NCBI GenBank assembly: GCA_944381185.1
Contig: CALWKE010000004.1
Span: forward strand, 1 to 63,884
Origin: an uncultured Clostridia bacterium
GTDB lineage: Bacteria; Bacillota; Clostridia; Christensenellales; UBA1242
Length of the DNA stretch: 63,884 bases
Direction: 5' to 3'
The notes under the pieces were generated by a model. It searched no databases. It was not told where the DNA came from and was given only the letters and a program-made list of their open reading frames with translations. Shown one piece after another: positions 38,708-48,081 of the stretch (the first letter of the stretch is position 1; every line of letters begins with the position of its first letter). The position numbers and the translations under genes are program-made.

Positions 38708-40056
38708 ACTCTTTCCTTTAAATTCAATTTTACTAGAGTTTCAACATTGGCTGTTTGCGGAAACATATCATAAGGCTTAATAAATTCAATTTCATATTTT
38801 TGCACCAAAACCCCTAAATCTCGGGCTAAAGTTGCAGGATTGCAGGAAAGATAAACTATCTTCTTTGGCTCTGCAATCAAAAAGGCTTCAATAACCCTTT
38901 TATCAAGCCCCTTTCTTGGTGGGTCAACCACAACAGAAAAATCACCTTTTAAACTTTTTGCAAGTTCAGGAATTATTTTTGCACAATCTCCATTTTTATT
39001 TGTTAAATTGCAGATATTGTTTAATTTTTTTAAATTTTCTGCATTTTGAGTTGCTTCTTTTACAATTTCAATTCCAATAACTTGCCTAACTTTTTTTGCA
39101 ATTATAACTGAAAGCAGTCCCGCTCCACTATATGCGTCAATAACCATTTCATCTTCATCGAATTCATTTAATATTTGCCAGTAAATTAAGTTTTTAATTT
39201 CATCATTAACCTGCAAAAAACTTCGGTTATTAACAAAATATTTTATGCCAAACTCATTCTTTTCAAGTTCCTTTAAGCCATAGATATATTCATCTTTTTC
39301 ACCAAAAATCACATTATTTTCAAGTAAATTGATATTTTTGTATACCCCAAAAGAAGAAAATTGCGTTTTTAATAATTCAACTAGAGGCATAAAATCAATT
39401 TTATTTTTATCACGAACAACAACAGTTAAAATAAAACCATCACCCGCTTCACGAACAACAATATGTTTAATTTGCCCTGTTTTCTTCTCTTCGTTATAAC
39501 CTGAAACTTTGTTTTCTTGCATAAATTGTTTCATTATTTTGATTATTTTTTTTGTCTTATCACTTTGAAGCAAACAATCATCAATGTCAACAAGTTGGTG
39601 TGAGTTTGTTTTGAACATTCCAATTTTAACTGTTCCCTCTTCTTCACGAACAGGAAAGGCAAATTTGTTTCGATAATGATAACATTTTTCGCCCGAGGTA
39701 ACTTGCTGAACTTCGTGAGTTATGCCCGCATATTTTTTTAAAGTTCCAGCCACAAGGTCTTTTTTAAATTCAAGTTCTTTTTCGTAAGCGAGATGTTGAA
39801 GGTCGCACCCACCACACTTGCCAAAAAATTTGCAAGGCGAACTTATGCGAAATTCACTTGACACTATCACTTTGACAAGTTTTGCAACATAAAAGGTCTT
39901 TTCGACTTTAATAATATGAACAAGAACTCTTTCGCCAGCAAGTGCTCCACGAACAAAAATAACGGCACCTGAAAATTCGGCAATACCTTCGCCATTTGCC
40001 CCCAGTCTTAAAATTTCAACTTCAAGTTCGTCATTTTTTTTGAGCGTATTTTCCAT
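38704..40056 (-). CDS. rlmD: 23S rRNA (uracil-5-)-methyltransferase, RlmD type
   Basis: This SAM-dependent enzyme makes m5U in 23S rRNA or tRNA. The 450-aa protein has an N-terminal TRAM domain (residues about 5-60) and an iron-sulfur cluster motif CKFFGKCGGCDLQHL near 78. The SAM site is VIDAYSGAGLLSVIIA near 305, followed by VVDPPRKGLDKR and the catalytic YLSCNPATLARDL near 410. Several Bacillota paralogs (RlmCD, TrmA-like) share this layout, so the exact target uridine is not certain. It heads the operon with the 52-aa ORF and miaA. Confidence 0.92.
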   Translation of the reverse strand: MENTLKKNDELEVEILRLGANGEGIAEFSGAVIFVRGALAGERVLVHIIKVEKTFYVAKLVKVIVSSEFRISSPCKFFGKCGGCDLQHLAYEKELEFKKDLVAGTLKKYAGITHEVQQVTSGEKCYHYRNKFAFPVREEEGTVKIGMFKTNSHQLVDIDDCLLQSDKTKKIIKIMKQFMQENKVSGYNEEKKTGQIKHIVVREAGDGFILTVVVRDKNKIDFMPLVELLKTQFSSFGVYKNINLLENNVIFGEKDEYIYGLKELEKNEFGIKYFVNNRSFLQVNDEIKNLIYWQILNEFDEDEMVIDAYSGAGLLSVIIAKKVRQVIGIEIVKEATQNAENLKKLNNICNLTNKNGDCAKIIPELAKSLKGDFSVVVDPPRKGLDKRVIEAFLIAEPKKIVYLSCNPATLARDLGVLVQKYEIEFIKPYDMFPQTANVETLVKLNLKERV

Positions 40057-40106
40057 ATCAAAAGAATTATATCACACAAATAATTTATTTTCAATTAATT
40101 TAAAAT

Positions 40107-40135
40107 TTGACGAAAATTTGCTTTTATTATATAAT
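40107..40135 (+). promoter_or_regulatory. Promoter giving a leaderless mRNA for the 40143 gene
   Basis: TTGACG, a 17 nt spacer and TATAAT at 40130-40135, with the start codon A at 40143 (8 nt after the -10). No Shine-Dalgarno can fit between them. Confidence 0.75.
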
Positions 40136-40142
40136 TTTTGCT

Positions 40143-41042
40143 ATGGAAAATTTATGTGAAATTTGCCCAAGAGATTGCAAAGTCAACCGAAGTAAAAATT
40201 TGGGATATTGCAGGTCAAGTGAAAAAGTTAAAATTTCAATGGTTATGCTTCATCACTTTGAAGAGCCAATAATAAGTGGCGAAAATGAAACAGATAATGG
40301 AAGTGGAACAATTTTCTTTTCAAACTGTTCACTTAAATGTTGTTATTGCCAAAACAGTGAAATTTCTGCGGACGGGTTGGGAAAGGAAATAACCATTCAA
40401 AAACTTGCTGAAATTTTTAAGGAACTTGAAAAGAAAGGTGCATATAACATTAACCTTGTCACCCCAACTCATTTTGCAAGTCAAATTATTGAAGCACTCA
40501 AAATTTATAAGCCAAACATTCCAATAGTTTGGAACACTTCGGGTTATGAAAAACCTGAAACGATAAAAAAACTTGCAGGTTTTGTTGATGTTTTTTTAAC
40601 CGATTTTAAATATTTTTCACCAGAGATTGCTGAAAAATATTCAAGGGCAAAAAATTATCCTGAAATGTGCAAGGCATCAATTCTTGAAATGCGAAAAATT
40701 GTTCCAGATGACAAAATTGAAAATGGGCTTATGAAAAGTGGCTTAATTGTTAGGCACTTGGTTCTTCCTAATCAAACAAATGATAGTTTGAATGTTATTG
40801 ATTGGGTTAACAATAATCTTGGAAACAAAACATATTTCAGTTTGATGGCTCAATATGTGCCTATGGCAAAAGCAAAGGACTATCCCGAAATCAATCGAAA
40901 AATTAAGCCGATTGAATATAAAATTTTAATCAAAAAATTAAATGAACTAAATTTCACTAATGCGTATCTTCAAGACTACGATAGTGCAAACACCGCCTAC
41001 ACGCCAAACTTTGCCAATGGCAAAAGCATTGTTGAATTTTAA
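40143..41042 (+). CDS. Radical SAM protein, PflA-like (COG1313/PflX)
   Basis: The 299-aa protein has the radical SAM cluster motif CSLKCCYC near residue 61 and further Cys residues at the N terminus (CEICPRDC and CRS), which may hold an extra cluster or metal. It resembles the uncharacterised PFL-activase homologs of COG1313. No glycyl-radical enzyme gene is nearby, so the substrate is unknown. The start at MENLCEIC is set by an optimal promoter that leaves no leader; the longer frame would start inside that promoter. Confidence 0.88.
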   Translation: MENLCEICPRDCKVNRSKNLGYCRSSEKVKISMVMLHHFEEPIISGENETDNGSGTIFFSNCSLKCCYCQNSEISADGLGKEITIQKLAEIFKELEKKGAYNINLVTPTHFASQIIEALKIYKPNIPIVWNTSGYEKPETIKKLAGFVDVFLTDFKYFSPEIAEKYSRAKNYPEMCKASILEMRKIVPDDKIENGLMKSGLIVRHLVLPNQTNDSLNVIDWVNNNLGNKTYFSLMAQYVPMAKAKDYPEINRKIKPIEYKILIKKLNELNFTNAYLQDYDSANTAYTPNFANGKSIVEF

Positions 41043-41092
41043 TAATTTTTCAAAAATCAAGTTTTATTGATAAAAAATTCAGTAAAAAATAT

Positions 41093-41121
41093 TTGATTAA
41101 AACTTTTTGTTATGTTATATT
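41093..41121 (+). promoter_or_regulatory. Promoter of the 41154 gene
   Basis: TTGATT, a 17 nt spacer and TATATT, 32 nt before the start codon. Confidence 0.65.
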
Positions 41122-41153
41122 GTTATAGACACTAATTGGTGCGAAGGAGAATT

Positions 41154-41711
41154 ATGAAAGTATTTGTATGCGGTTCAGTTGACCCAGAAATTAAAGAAAA
41201 ATATCTTGAAGGTATTGATAAAATTGCCGAAAACCTTACCGAGCATAATGACGGAGTTATGTGCGTTGGTTCAAAAACAGGTTCAGTTGGTGCAATGTAT
41301 AACAAAATGATTGAAGGTGATGGCTTTGTTGACATCATTGTTCCAACCCCTTATGCTAATGAAGCCGAAGGAATGATTGCAAACTCTATCACAAGAGTAG
41401 ACACTTTGTTTTTGCTTCAACAAGTTGCACTTCGTAACACAAATGTTACACTTGTTCTTCCGGGCGGAAATGGAACTCTTGCCGAACTCTATATGATTAC
41501 CGACTCAATTAAAAGTGGGTTCGACACTGATGTTGTTATTGTTTATAACATCAATGGTTTTTATGATAAGATTAAAGAAATGAACGATTTTATGCTTGAA
41601 GCAGGCACCCTTCGTGAAAGGCAATATAAGTTCTTCACTTGGTGCAACACACCTGAAGAAGTTATTGAAGTGTTTGATAAGGTTCGTGCAAAACTTTTAG
41701 ATAATAACTAA
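41154..41711 (+). CDS. LOG-family protein (lysine decarboxylase-like/nucleotide phosphoribohydrolase fold)
   Basis: The 185-aa protein has a Rossmann-like start (MKVFVCGSVDPE) and the LOG-family motif LPGGNGTLAEL near residue 105, which binds the nucleotide phosphate. Members release a base from nucleoside 5'-monophosphates, the cytokinin-activating reaction, though most bacterial roles are unclear. The usual R-xx-M motif is not obvious, so activity is uncertain. AAGGAGAATT precedes the ATG. It is monocistronic. Confidence 0.82.
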   Translation: MKVFVCGSVDPEIKEKYLEGIDKIAENLTEHNDGVMCVGSKTGSVGAMYNKMIEGDGFVDIIVPTPYANEAEGMIANSITRVDTLFLLQQVALRNTNVTLVLPGGNGTLAELYMITDSIKSGFDTDVVIVYNINGFYDKIKEMNDFMLEAGTLRERQYKFFTWCNTPEEVIEVFDKVRAKLLDNN

Positions 41712-41727
41712 TAAAAACCAAAAAACC

Positions 41728-41751
41728 AAGTGGCTTATGCCACTTTTTTTA
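41728..41751 (+). terminator. Terminator after the 41154 gene
   Basis: AAGTGGC and GCCACTT arms with a TTAT loop, then T7. Confidence 0.88.
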
Positions 41752-41839
41752 TTATATTTTTTTTAAATTATTATTTATTATTTGCTTATTTTTTTATATT
41801 TTGTTAAAATATAAATAGCAGATTTTAAGGAGATTGTTT

Positions 41840-42757
41840 ATGGAGAAAATTCATCCCGCATTTTCAAGCAAAAATATTGCCGTTTGTTTTTCAGCGAATG
41901 ACAAATATGCTCCACTTCTTGCAACAACAATAGCCTCAATAATTTATAATAGTTCAAAAGAAAACAACTATGATATTGTTGTTTTAACAACGGGAATTAG
42001 CGATGAAAACAAAACCAAACTTATGACACAATTTGCCGAACACCCAAACTTTTCATTGCGTTTTGTGAATGTTGGTGCCTATGTTTATGGCTATAGTTTT
42101 TATATTGAGTCTGACTTAACCAACACCAAATATTCTGATGAGATTTATTTTAGGGTGCTTGTTCCTACCCTTTTTGAAAACTATTCAAAAGTTGTTTTTC
42201 TTGATGCCGACCTTGTTGTTCGTGATGATATCGCAAAACTTTATAACACTGATATTGGTGAAAATTTAGTTGGTGCAGTTCGTGATTATGAAGGCATTGC
42301 AAATTGTTATAACAACAATTATGAACGAACAAAATATCGCATAAATGAAATTGGCATTAAAAACTTTGAAGATTATTTTATTTCTGGCGTAATGATTATT
42401 AATATTGACGAGTTTAACAAAAGTTTTGAGTCAAAAACACTTTTGGACCTTGCTGTTTCAAAAGATTGGAAGCAGTATGACCAAGACTTGTTTAATTACA
42501 TATGCAAAGGTAAGGCAAAAATTATTGATGCCGAATGGGATTTTGTTGAAGATATTGACGGAATTTTTCAAAGTATGCCTGAACACCTTTTTCGTGAATA
42601 TGTTGCAAGTGAAAAGAACCCAAAAATTATTCATTATTCAGCAAGTCGAAAGCCTTGGCTTAAAATTGATTCAAAATATAATGATGATTTTTGGAAGTAT
42701 GCAAGGTTAACAAAATATAATGATTATTTGATTTCACTTAAAGCAAAATATGAATAA
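41840..42757 (+). CDS. Glycosyltransferase family 8
   Basis: The 305-aa protein is a GT8 enzyme of the LgtC/galacturonosyl type. It has an N-terminal nucleotide-binding start (NIAVCFSANDKYAPLLATTI), the DxD metal motif in VVFLDADLVV near residue 124 and the C-terminal KIIHYSASRKPW near 268. It is cytoplasmic and uses nucleotide sugars; the acceptor is unknown. AAGGAG precedes the ATG at 41840. It is monocistronic. Confidence 0.92.
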   Translation: MEKIHPAFSSKNIAVCFSANDKYAPLLATTIASIIYNSSKENNYDIVVLTTGISDENKTKLMTQFAEHPNFSLRFVNVGAYVYGYSFYIESDLTNTKYSDEIYFRVLVPTLFENYSKVVFLDADLVVRDDIAKLYNTDIGENLVGAVRDYEGIANCYNNNYERTKYRINEIGIKNFEDYFISGVMIINIDEFNKSFESKTLLDLAVSKDWKQYDQDLFNYICKGKAKIIDAEWDFVEDIDGIFQSMPEHLFREYVASEKNPKIIHYSASRKPWLKIDSKYNDDFWKYARLTKYNDYLISLKAKYE

Positions 42758-42770
42758 TTTTTTATGATTT

Positions 42771-42796
42771 TACCCACATTTTTGTGGGTATTTTTT
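42771..42796 (+). terminator. Terminator after the GT8 gene
   Basis: TACCCACA and TGTGGGTA arms with a TTTT loop, then T6. Confidence 0.88.
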
Positions 42797-42810
42797 ATTA
42801 TTTTTTTAAC

Positions 42811-43140
42811 AGTCCCGCAACTGCAGAACGGGCAGGTCTGCACCTACGGGCGGCTCTTGCTACGCATGCTTCAAATGTGTTGCACATCTTCGACTAGGGG
42901 ATTCTTCGACTACGCTAACGCTACGCTCAGAATGACAGCACACCAGCGTGTGCGGGCGATTGTGCTACGGCAGGTCTGCACCTGCAGGCAAAATGTGCGT
43001 TGCACTCTTCGAATGTGCTGCACATTCCTGCTTATGGGGTCCTTCGATTTCGCTAACGCTTCGCTCGGAATGACACGGAAAGAGTGACAGAAAAGCCGAA
43101 GGCAAACTGCCCTGCGGTGACAGCACCGCCGAACGGGTCT
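42811..43140. repeat. GC-richer composite dispersed repeat, copy 2
   Basis: It repeats the modules of copy 1 (35371-35642): GGCAGGTCTGCACCT occurs twice, TGTTGCACATCTTCGACTAG once and CGCTCAGAATGACA/CGCTCGGAATGACA twice. It ends in the same GGTGACAGCACCGCC region. The 42758-43190 gap holds no credible gene; the open frames at 42764 and 42910 are shadows of the repeat. Confidence 0.8.
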
Positions 43141-43187
43141 CATCAAATAACGTGACGGCATTAAAAATAATTCAAATGTAAGCACAC

Positions 43188-43217
43188 AAAAAAATCTACT
43201 GAAATTCAGTAGATTTT
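43188..43217 (-). terminator. sbcDC operon terminator
   Basis: AAAATCTACTGAA and TTCAGTAGATTTT arms with a single-base loop are followed by T on the minus strand. Confidence 0.85.
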
Positions 43218-43220
43218 TTG

Positions 43221-46200
43221 TTATAAACTATGAGAAATTTTTATGTGCGACCCCTTGCTGTCTTTTGACACATAAACTTTGTTTTTGATTGACTCTTCAA
43301 GTTCTTTTACATGAGTGATAAGCCCAATTTTTAAATTCTGACTTTCAAGTTTATAGAGTGCATCAACAACCGCCTCGCAAAGCTCGCCATCAAGAGTTCC
43401 AAAACCTTCATCTAAAAAGAAGAAATCCATACTTCTTGAAGACATCATTGAAATGGTTTCAGATATTGAAAGTGCAAGTGAAAGACTAACAAGGAAAGTT
43501 TCACCACCTGAAAGTGTGCTTGCAGGGCGAATTAGCCCATCACTAAAATTATCTTCAACAACAAACTCTTTGTTTACAAATTTTAATGTGTATTTGCCGT
43601 CCATTAAAAGTGAAAGTTTGCTGTTAGCAAGCCCCGTTATGCTCTCCAAATATTCTTCAGCAACATATTCAGCAAGAGCCCTGCCCTTTAAAATATTTGA
43701 CAAATCTTTTGCAATATCATAATTGTTTTTAGCAATTTTAAGTTTTTCAGAGAGTTCATGGTTCTTTGCATTGGCTTCACTAATTCTCTCTAAATCAGCA
43801 CCGGTTTTGCCAACATTTTGCGAAAGTTCTTTTACCTTAATATCAAGATTTTCAACCTGTTTTTTAAGTTCTTCAACTTCGCCTTCAGCAACTTCGCCCA
43901 ATTCCTTTTCTTCAAGTTCTTGCCTTTGAATTTCAAGCACCTTAACCCTGCCATTATAGTCAGCAAGTTTGTTTTGTTTTATTTTTAAAATGCTAGAATC
44001 AATGAAAGAATTTTCAAGGTCTTCATTGCTTTTAAATTCAAAGTTAATCATGTTTGCACTAACACTTGCTTCAAGGTTTTCAATCTCTTCATGCTTTGAA
44101 TTTAAAATTGAAGAAGTAACTTCATATTCTTGCACTGTTCTGTTTAAATTTTCACGGCAAGAATAAAGTTTGCTCTCTTTGTCATCAAAATTAAATTTAA
44201 GTTCTTCAATCGCTCGCTGTGTTGCCTGTTTTTCTTCTGCAAGTGACACACCTTCAGGCACACCACTTGTCATGATTTTTGCTCGTGTTGCTGAAAGATT
44301 TTTTTCATTATTTTCAAGTTTTTCAGCAAGCACATCAAGACTAGACGAAACTTCTGCCATTTGCTTTTGAACATCAGAATGTTCATTTGCAATTTTAACT
44401 TGTTCATCACGAAGTTTTATTCGCTCTTCTTTTTTGCTGTCAATGATAATTTCAATATTTTTGCCTTCAGCAATTTGCTTTTTGTATTCCTTTAAATTCT
44501 TAAATTCTTCATTGACATTATAGATTGCAAATTCCCTTTCTGCTTTCTTTTTTTGAAGGTCATAGAGAATATCAATCAAACTTTCAAGATAGTTTTTGTA
44601 AATTGTTACCTTTGTGCCTGCCTGTGCTTTATTTATTGTTACACGAAGTTCTGCATCTCGAAGGGTTTCTTGAAGATTGATAAGGTCTTCAAGGCTATCG
44701 GCAGTCTTTGTTAAAAGTTCCATTAACTTATTAAAGTTTTCTTCACTTTCATCATTGTTGTCAACAAACTTTTGATAGAGTGAATTTTTGCTATCCTTTA
44801 ACTTTTGAATTTCCTTTTTGTTTATTTCAATTTCTGCCTTTTCAAACTCATATCTAGCTTTTAATGAAATGAGTTCAACAAAAATTTTATCCCTTTCAAA
44901 TCGCATTGACTTAAGGCTTGTTATCTCTTTTTGAAGTTCGCCTTCAATTGATGAAAGGTCAACCTTTTCGCCATAAACCTTTTGAATTACCCTTGACTCG
45001 CAAACAGGGCAAATGTCACCAATTTTAAGATGGTCTGAAAGCATGTTAACAACGCTTTCGCCAAGCATTTCTTCCCTTTCAACACGGGTATCTTCAACCT
45101 TTTGTTCTTGATGCATGATATTCTCTTCAAAACTTGCAAGTTCTTCTTGTTTTTTTGCAATATCTTCATCAAGTGATGCAATGGTTGCCATTCGGTTTTC
45201 AGTGTCTAGGTCAATTTTTGCAATTATTTCATTTACCTTTTGCACCGACACTTCAACTTCGTGCATGCCTTCAAGTTCTTTATCACAACTGCGAAGTTTT
45301 TTAAAGTTTGTTGTGTCGGCATCTTCAAAGGCAACTTCTATTGAATTTTGAATTTTTTCACGCTGGGCTTGAAGTTGTTTTTCTTCACTTATTGCACTGT
45401 TATACTCTTCTTGCACTGTTTTTAGGTCGGTATCAGTTTGGTCAACAAGCCTTTCAACATTCTTATAAAAATCTTCAATTAAAAGAAGTTCACTTTCGAT
45501 GCCCTTGGTTTGCTCAAGTGCATAACTCAAGTCAACATCTGGCTTATTAGAAGCAATAAAATCATCAATTTTTTGAATTTTTTCTTCAATATTAGACTGA
45601 TTTAATTGAATAAATTCAAGTTTTTCACCAAAGGAAGCAAGTTCCCTTTTCTTCTCTTGAATTTGAACTTCAATTTTGGTTTTTTCCTGTTCAAGTTCCC
45701 TTTGCTCTTCGTCAAGTTTTTTAAGGTCGTCAAACCTTGCAAGTTTTGAATTTAATTCAACTGTTTTGGTATTAAAAATTTCTTTATAATCATTAAATTC
45801 ATTTTCAGCGGCAGTGGCTTCTGCTTGAACTTTGAGTTTTGTTTCATTGAGCCCTGACATCTTTTCAGAAAGTTCCCTTTCATCAACTTTTAACTTTTTG
45901 AGTTTTTCATAATCTGCTTTTATGTTATTTGCATTTTGATGTCTTTCAATCTCACTTTCAAGGTCTTTCATCTCTTGCTGTTTTTCTTCAAGTTCAGCAA
46001 GTTCACTTTTTATTGCTTTAAGTTTACTCTGATTTTCTTTAACTAATTCTTTATCTGATAGTTCCTTTGATTTTTGCTTGAGTTCGGCAGTCAGTTCATT
46101 ATAACTTGATGAAGAAGTTTCAAAATCAGATTTTGCCTGATTTAATAGGTCGTCAGTGGCATAAGACACAATCTCAAGCCCTTGAGTTAGTGCCGAAACC

Positions 46201-46790
46201 TGCTTATCAAACTCAAACACCTTTTCTTTAACTGAACTTGCAAGTTTTTCGCCATAGCAAGAAAGATCGAAAATATTGCTCATGATATCCGTTCGCTCGG
46301 CTGGCTTGGCTTTCAAAAACGCTGAAAACTCGCCCTGTGGAAGTGCAATACATTTTGAAAACTCACGAACCCCAAGCCCCAAAATGCTAAACATTTTGTC
46401 ATCAACTTTGTTTACACCTTCACAAATTGATTTCTTTTCATCACTTTCATCAACTTCAAAAAGTTCGGCATTAGAGTCAACATCTTTGCCATTCTTTTTA
46501 ACTGAAAACGAACGCCTAACAAAATAGGTCTTATTTTTGCCTTTATGATAAATTTCAAATAAAAACTCAACAACTGCTTTTTTTGTTTTGGTGTTGATAA
46601 AATCAACATTTTGTTTGCTTCGCTCAACCTCGCCATAAAGTGCAAGCGTTATTGCATCTAAAATTGTTGACTTTCCACTTCCCGTTTTGCCAAAGATGCC
46701 AAACACACCTTCGCCAAGAGCCGAAAAATCAAGTTCTTGCCTTGTTTCAAAACTATTAAGACCATCTATCACAAGTTTAATTGGTTTCAT
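43221..46790 (-). CDS. sbcC: Exonuclease subunit SbcC (SMC-like ATPase)
   Basis: SbcC (1189 aa) pairs with SbcD to cut hairpins and process double-strand ends. It has Walker A GKTGSGKSTILDAI near residue 36, two long coiled-coil arms joined by a zinc hook CPVC near residue 600, and the ABC signature LSGGETFLVSLSLALS. Walker B DFFFLDEGFGTLD lies near the C terminus. The ATG at 46790 with GGAGAG upstream overlaps the sbcD stop by 14 nt. Numerous antisense open frames here are shadows. Confidence 0.96.
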   Translation of the reverse strand: MKPIKLVIDGLNSFETRQELDFSALGEGVFGIFGKTGSGKSTILDAITLALYGEVERSKQNVDFINTKTKKAVVEFLFEIYHKGKNKTYFVRRSFSVKKNGKDVDSNAELFEVDESDEKKSICEGVNKVDDKMFSILGLGVREFSKCIALPQGEFSAFLKAKPAERTDIMSNIFDLSCYGEKLASSVKEKVFEFDKQVSALTQGLEIVSYATDDLLNQAKSDFETSSSSYNELTAELKQKSKELSDKELVKENQSKLKAIKSELAELEEKQQEMKDLESEIERHQNANNIKADYEKLKKLKVDERELSEKMSGLNETKLKVQAEATAAENEFNDYKEIFNTKTVELNSKLARFDDLKKLDEEQRELEQEKTKIEVQIQEKKRELASFGEKLEFIQLNQSNIEEKIQKIDDFIASNKPDVDLSYALEQTKGIESELLLIEDFYKNVERLVDQTDTDLKTVQEEYNSAISEEKQLQAQREKIQNSIEVAFEDADTTNFKKLRSCDKELEGMHEVEVSVQKVNEIIAKIDLDTENRMATIASLDEDIAKKQEELASFEENIMHQEQKVEDTRVEREEMLGESVVNMLSDHLKIGDICPVCESRVIQKVYGEKVDLSSIEGELQKEITSLKSMRFERDKIFVELISLKARYEFEKAEIEINKKEIQKLKDSKNSLYQKFVDNNDESEENFNKLMELLTKTADSLEDLINLQETLRDAELRVTINKAQAGTKVTIYKNYLESLIDILYDLQKKKAEREFAIYNVNEEFKNLKEYKKQIAEGKNIEIIIDSKKEERIKLRDEQVKIANEHSDVQKQMAEVSSSLDVLAEKLENNEKNLSATRAKIMTSGVPEGVSLAEEKQATQRAIEELKFNFDDKESKLYSCRENLNRTVQEYEVTSSILNSKHEEIENLEASVSANMINFEFKSNEDLENSFIDSSILKIKQNKLADYNGRVKVLEIQRQELEEKELGEVAEGEVEELKKQVENLDIKVKELSQNVGKTGADLERISEANAKNHELSEKLKIAKNNYDIAKDLSNILKGRALAEYVAEEYLESITGLANSKLSLLMDGKYTLKFVNKEFVVEDNFSDGLIRPASTLSGGETFLVSLSLALSISETISMMSSRSMDFFFLDEGFGTLDGELCEAVVDALYKLESQNLKIGLITHVKELEESIKNKVYVSKDSKGSHIKISHSL

Positions 46791-47964
46791 CACTCTCTCC
46801 TTTGCAATCTAAAAACATCTTAACTGTTTCTTCTGATGGTTCAAAGCCCCGAACGGACTTATAAAATTCCGTAAAAAGTTCTCTGTCGCCAAGTAATGTT
46901 CTGCCCTTTGCAGAATATTCACCATTTTGGTTTTCTGGCTTAACCAACACTATGTTTGAAATGCAAGCAAAATTCTTTTTTAATGCTTTAAGTTCACCTG
47001 CAGGAAGAAGACTGTTTGAAACAATTTGAAGTTCAATAATATCATTGTCGTCAAACTCTTCAAGTTTTTCTTCGGCTTCTTGAATGGAATTTGCAACCAC
47101 TCTTTCATACCTTGCAGGAGAACTCAACTTGACTGGGCTTGCTGATACAAGTTTGCCATTTTCGCTTTCAAAAACCATGACTGAAAGGTCGCCTTCGCCA
47201 ACTGAAAGTTTTGAAATTGCACCTGAATAAAACATATTTTCTGCAACTTCTTGCCTGCGATGAAGATGCCCCAAAGCCGTGTAGTTTGCTCTTGGCAAGT
47301 CACTTGCAGACACCGCCAAAATATCACCCACCTTAACAACACTATCCCCTGTTTTTGCACCAACTAAAAACAGATGCGAAACGAAGATATTAAACTCATT
47401 ATCATTAAAAGCACTTGCCCCCATCTCTGCCCAATTTGAAACTTTAAAACTATAAGTTGGTTCACCTTCGCCGTCATAGTCAACTTCAATTTTTTCATCA
47501 ATACGGCTGTCGGTTGGATATGGAAGATAGGCAATGCACACAATTTCTTCATTCTTTTGAATTTTAATGTGACCCCTGCCCGTTTCAATAACCCGAACAA
47601 CCGAATTTTTGTTGAAACTTTTTACATTTAATTTTTTAAGGTCACCAACAAGTGCAATATTGTGCTTTGATGCAAGTGGAAGCCCTGCAGAAAGCCTTGT
47701 TGGGTCATCATGATTGCCAGCAAGCACAAACACAAAACGGTCGCCACCATTTGAAAGTTTTTCAATCGTATCAAAAAACAATTCTTCAGCATCAGCCGAA
47801 GGATTTGCCGTGTTAAAAACATCACCGGCAATGATTACACAATCAATATTTTCATAGTTTGCAAGCGAAACAATCTCGTCAAGCACTTTTTTTTGCTCGC
47901 CAAGTCTGTCACGCCCATTAGTTTTGACACCCAAGTGCCAGTCAGCAGTATGTAAAAACTTCAC
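46777..47964 (-). CDS. sbcD: Exonuclease subunit SbcD (Mre11-like nuclease)
   Basis: The 395-aa phosphoesterase has the metal motifs KFLHTADWHLG at the start, AGDVFNTANPS near residue 48, LAGNHDDPTRLS near 82 and YTALGHLHRRQ near 235. I chose a GTG start at 47964, with AGAGGTG upstream; no in-frame ATG fits the conserved N terminus. It overlaps sbcC by 14 nt, which implies coupled translation of the complex. Confidence 0.95.
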   Translation of the reverse strand: MKFLHTADWHLGVKTNGRDRLGEQKKVLDEIVSLANYENIDCVIIAGDVFNTANPSADAEELFFDTIEKLSNGGDRFVFVLAGNHDDPTRLSAGLPLASKHNIALVGDLKKLNVKSFNKNSVVRVIETGRGHIKIQKNEEIVCIAYLPYPTDSRIDEKIEVDYDGEGEPTYSFKVSNWAEMGASAFNDNEFNIFVSHLFLVGAKTGDSVVKVGDILAVSASDLPRANYTALGHLHRRQEVAENMFYSGAISKLSVGEGDLSVMVFESENGKLVSASPVKLSSPARYERVVANSIQEAEEKLEEFDDNDIIELQIVSNSLLPAGELKALKKNFACISNIVLVKPENQNGEYSAKGRTLLGDRELFTEFYKSVRGFEPSEETVKMFLDCKGESDETN

Positions 47965-48081
47965 TTTTGCACCTCTAATTACAGTGTTATTTATTTTGTT
48001 GTTGAATTTTTGCTTTATTAGTGTTATTATAAACTTATCTATAAATAAAATCAAACAAATATTAACAGGGGGTGCAGGGTT

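Noticed and set aside
42764..43185. Open frames at 42764 and 42910
   Set aside because: Same as above: both lie in repeat copy 2 and have no ribosome sites.
43453..46527. Antisense open frames across sbcC
   Set aside because: Long coiled-coil coding leaves the complementary strand rich in Ser/Leu/Phe frames; none has a start site or plausible fold.
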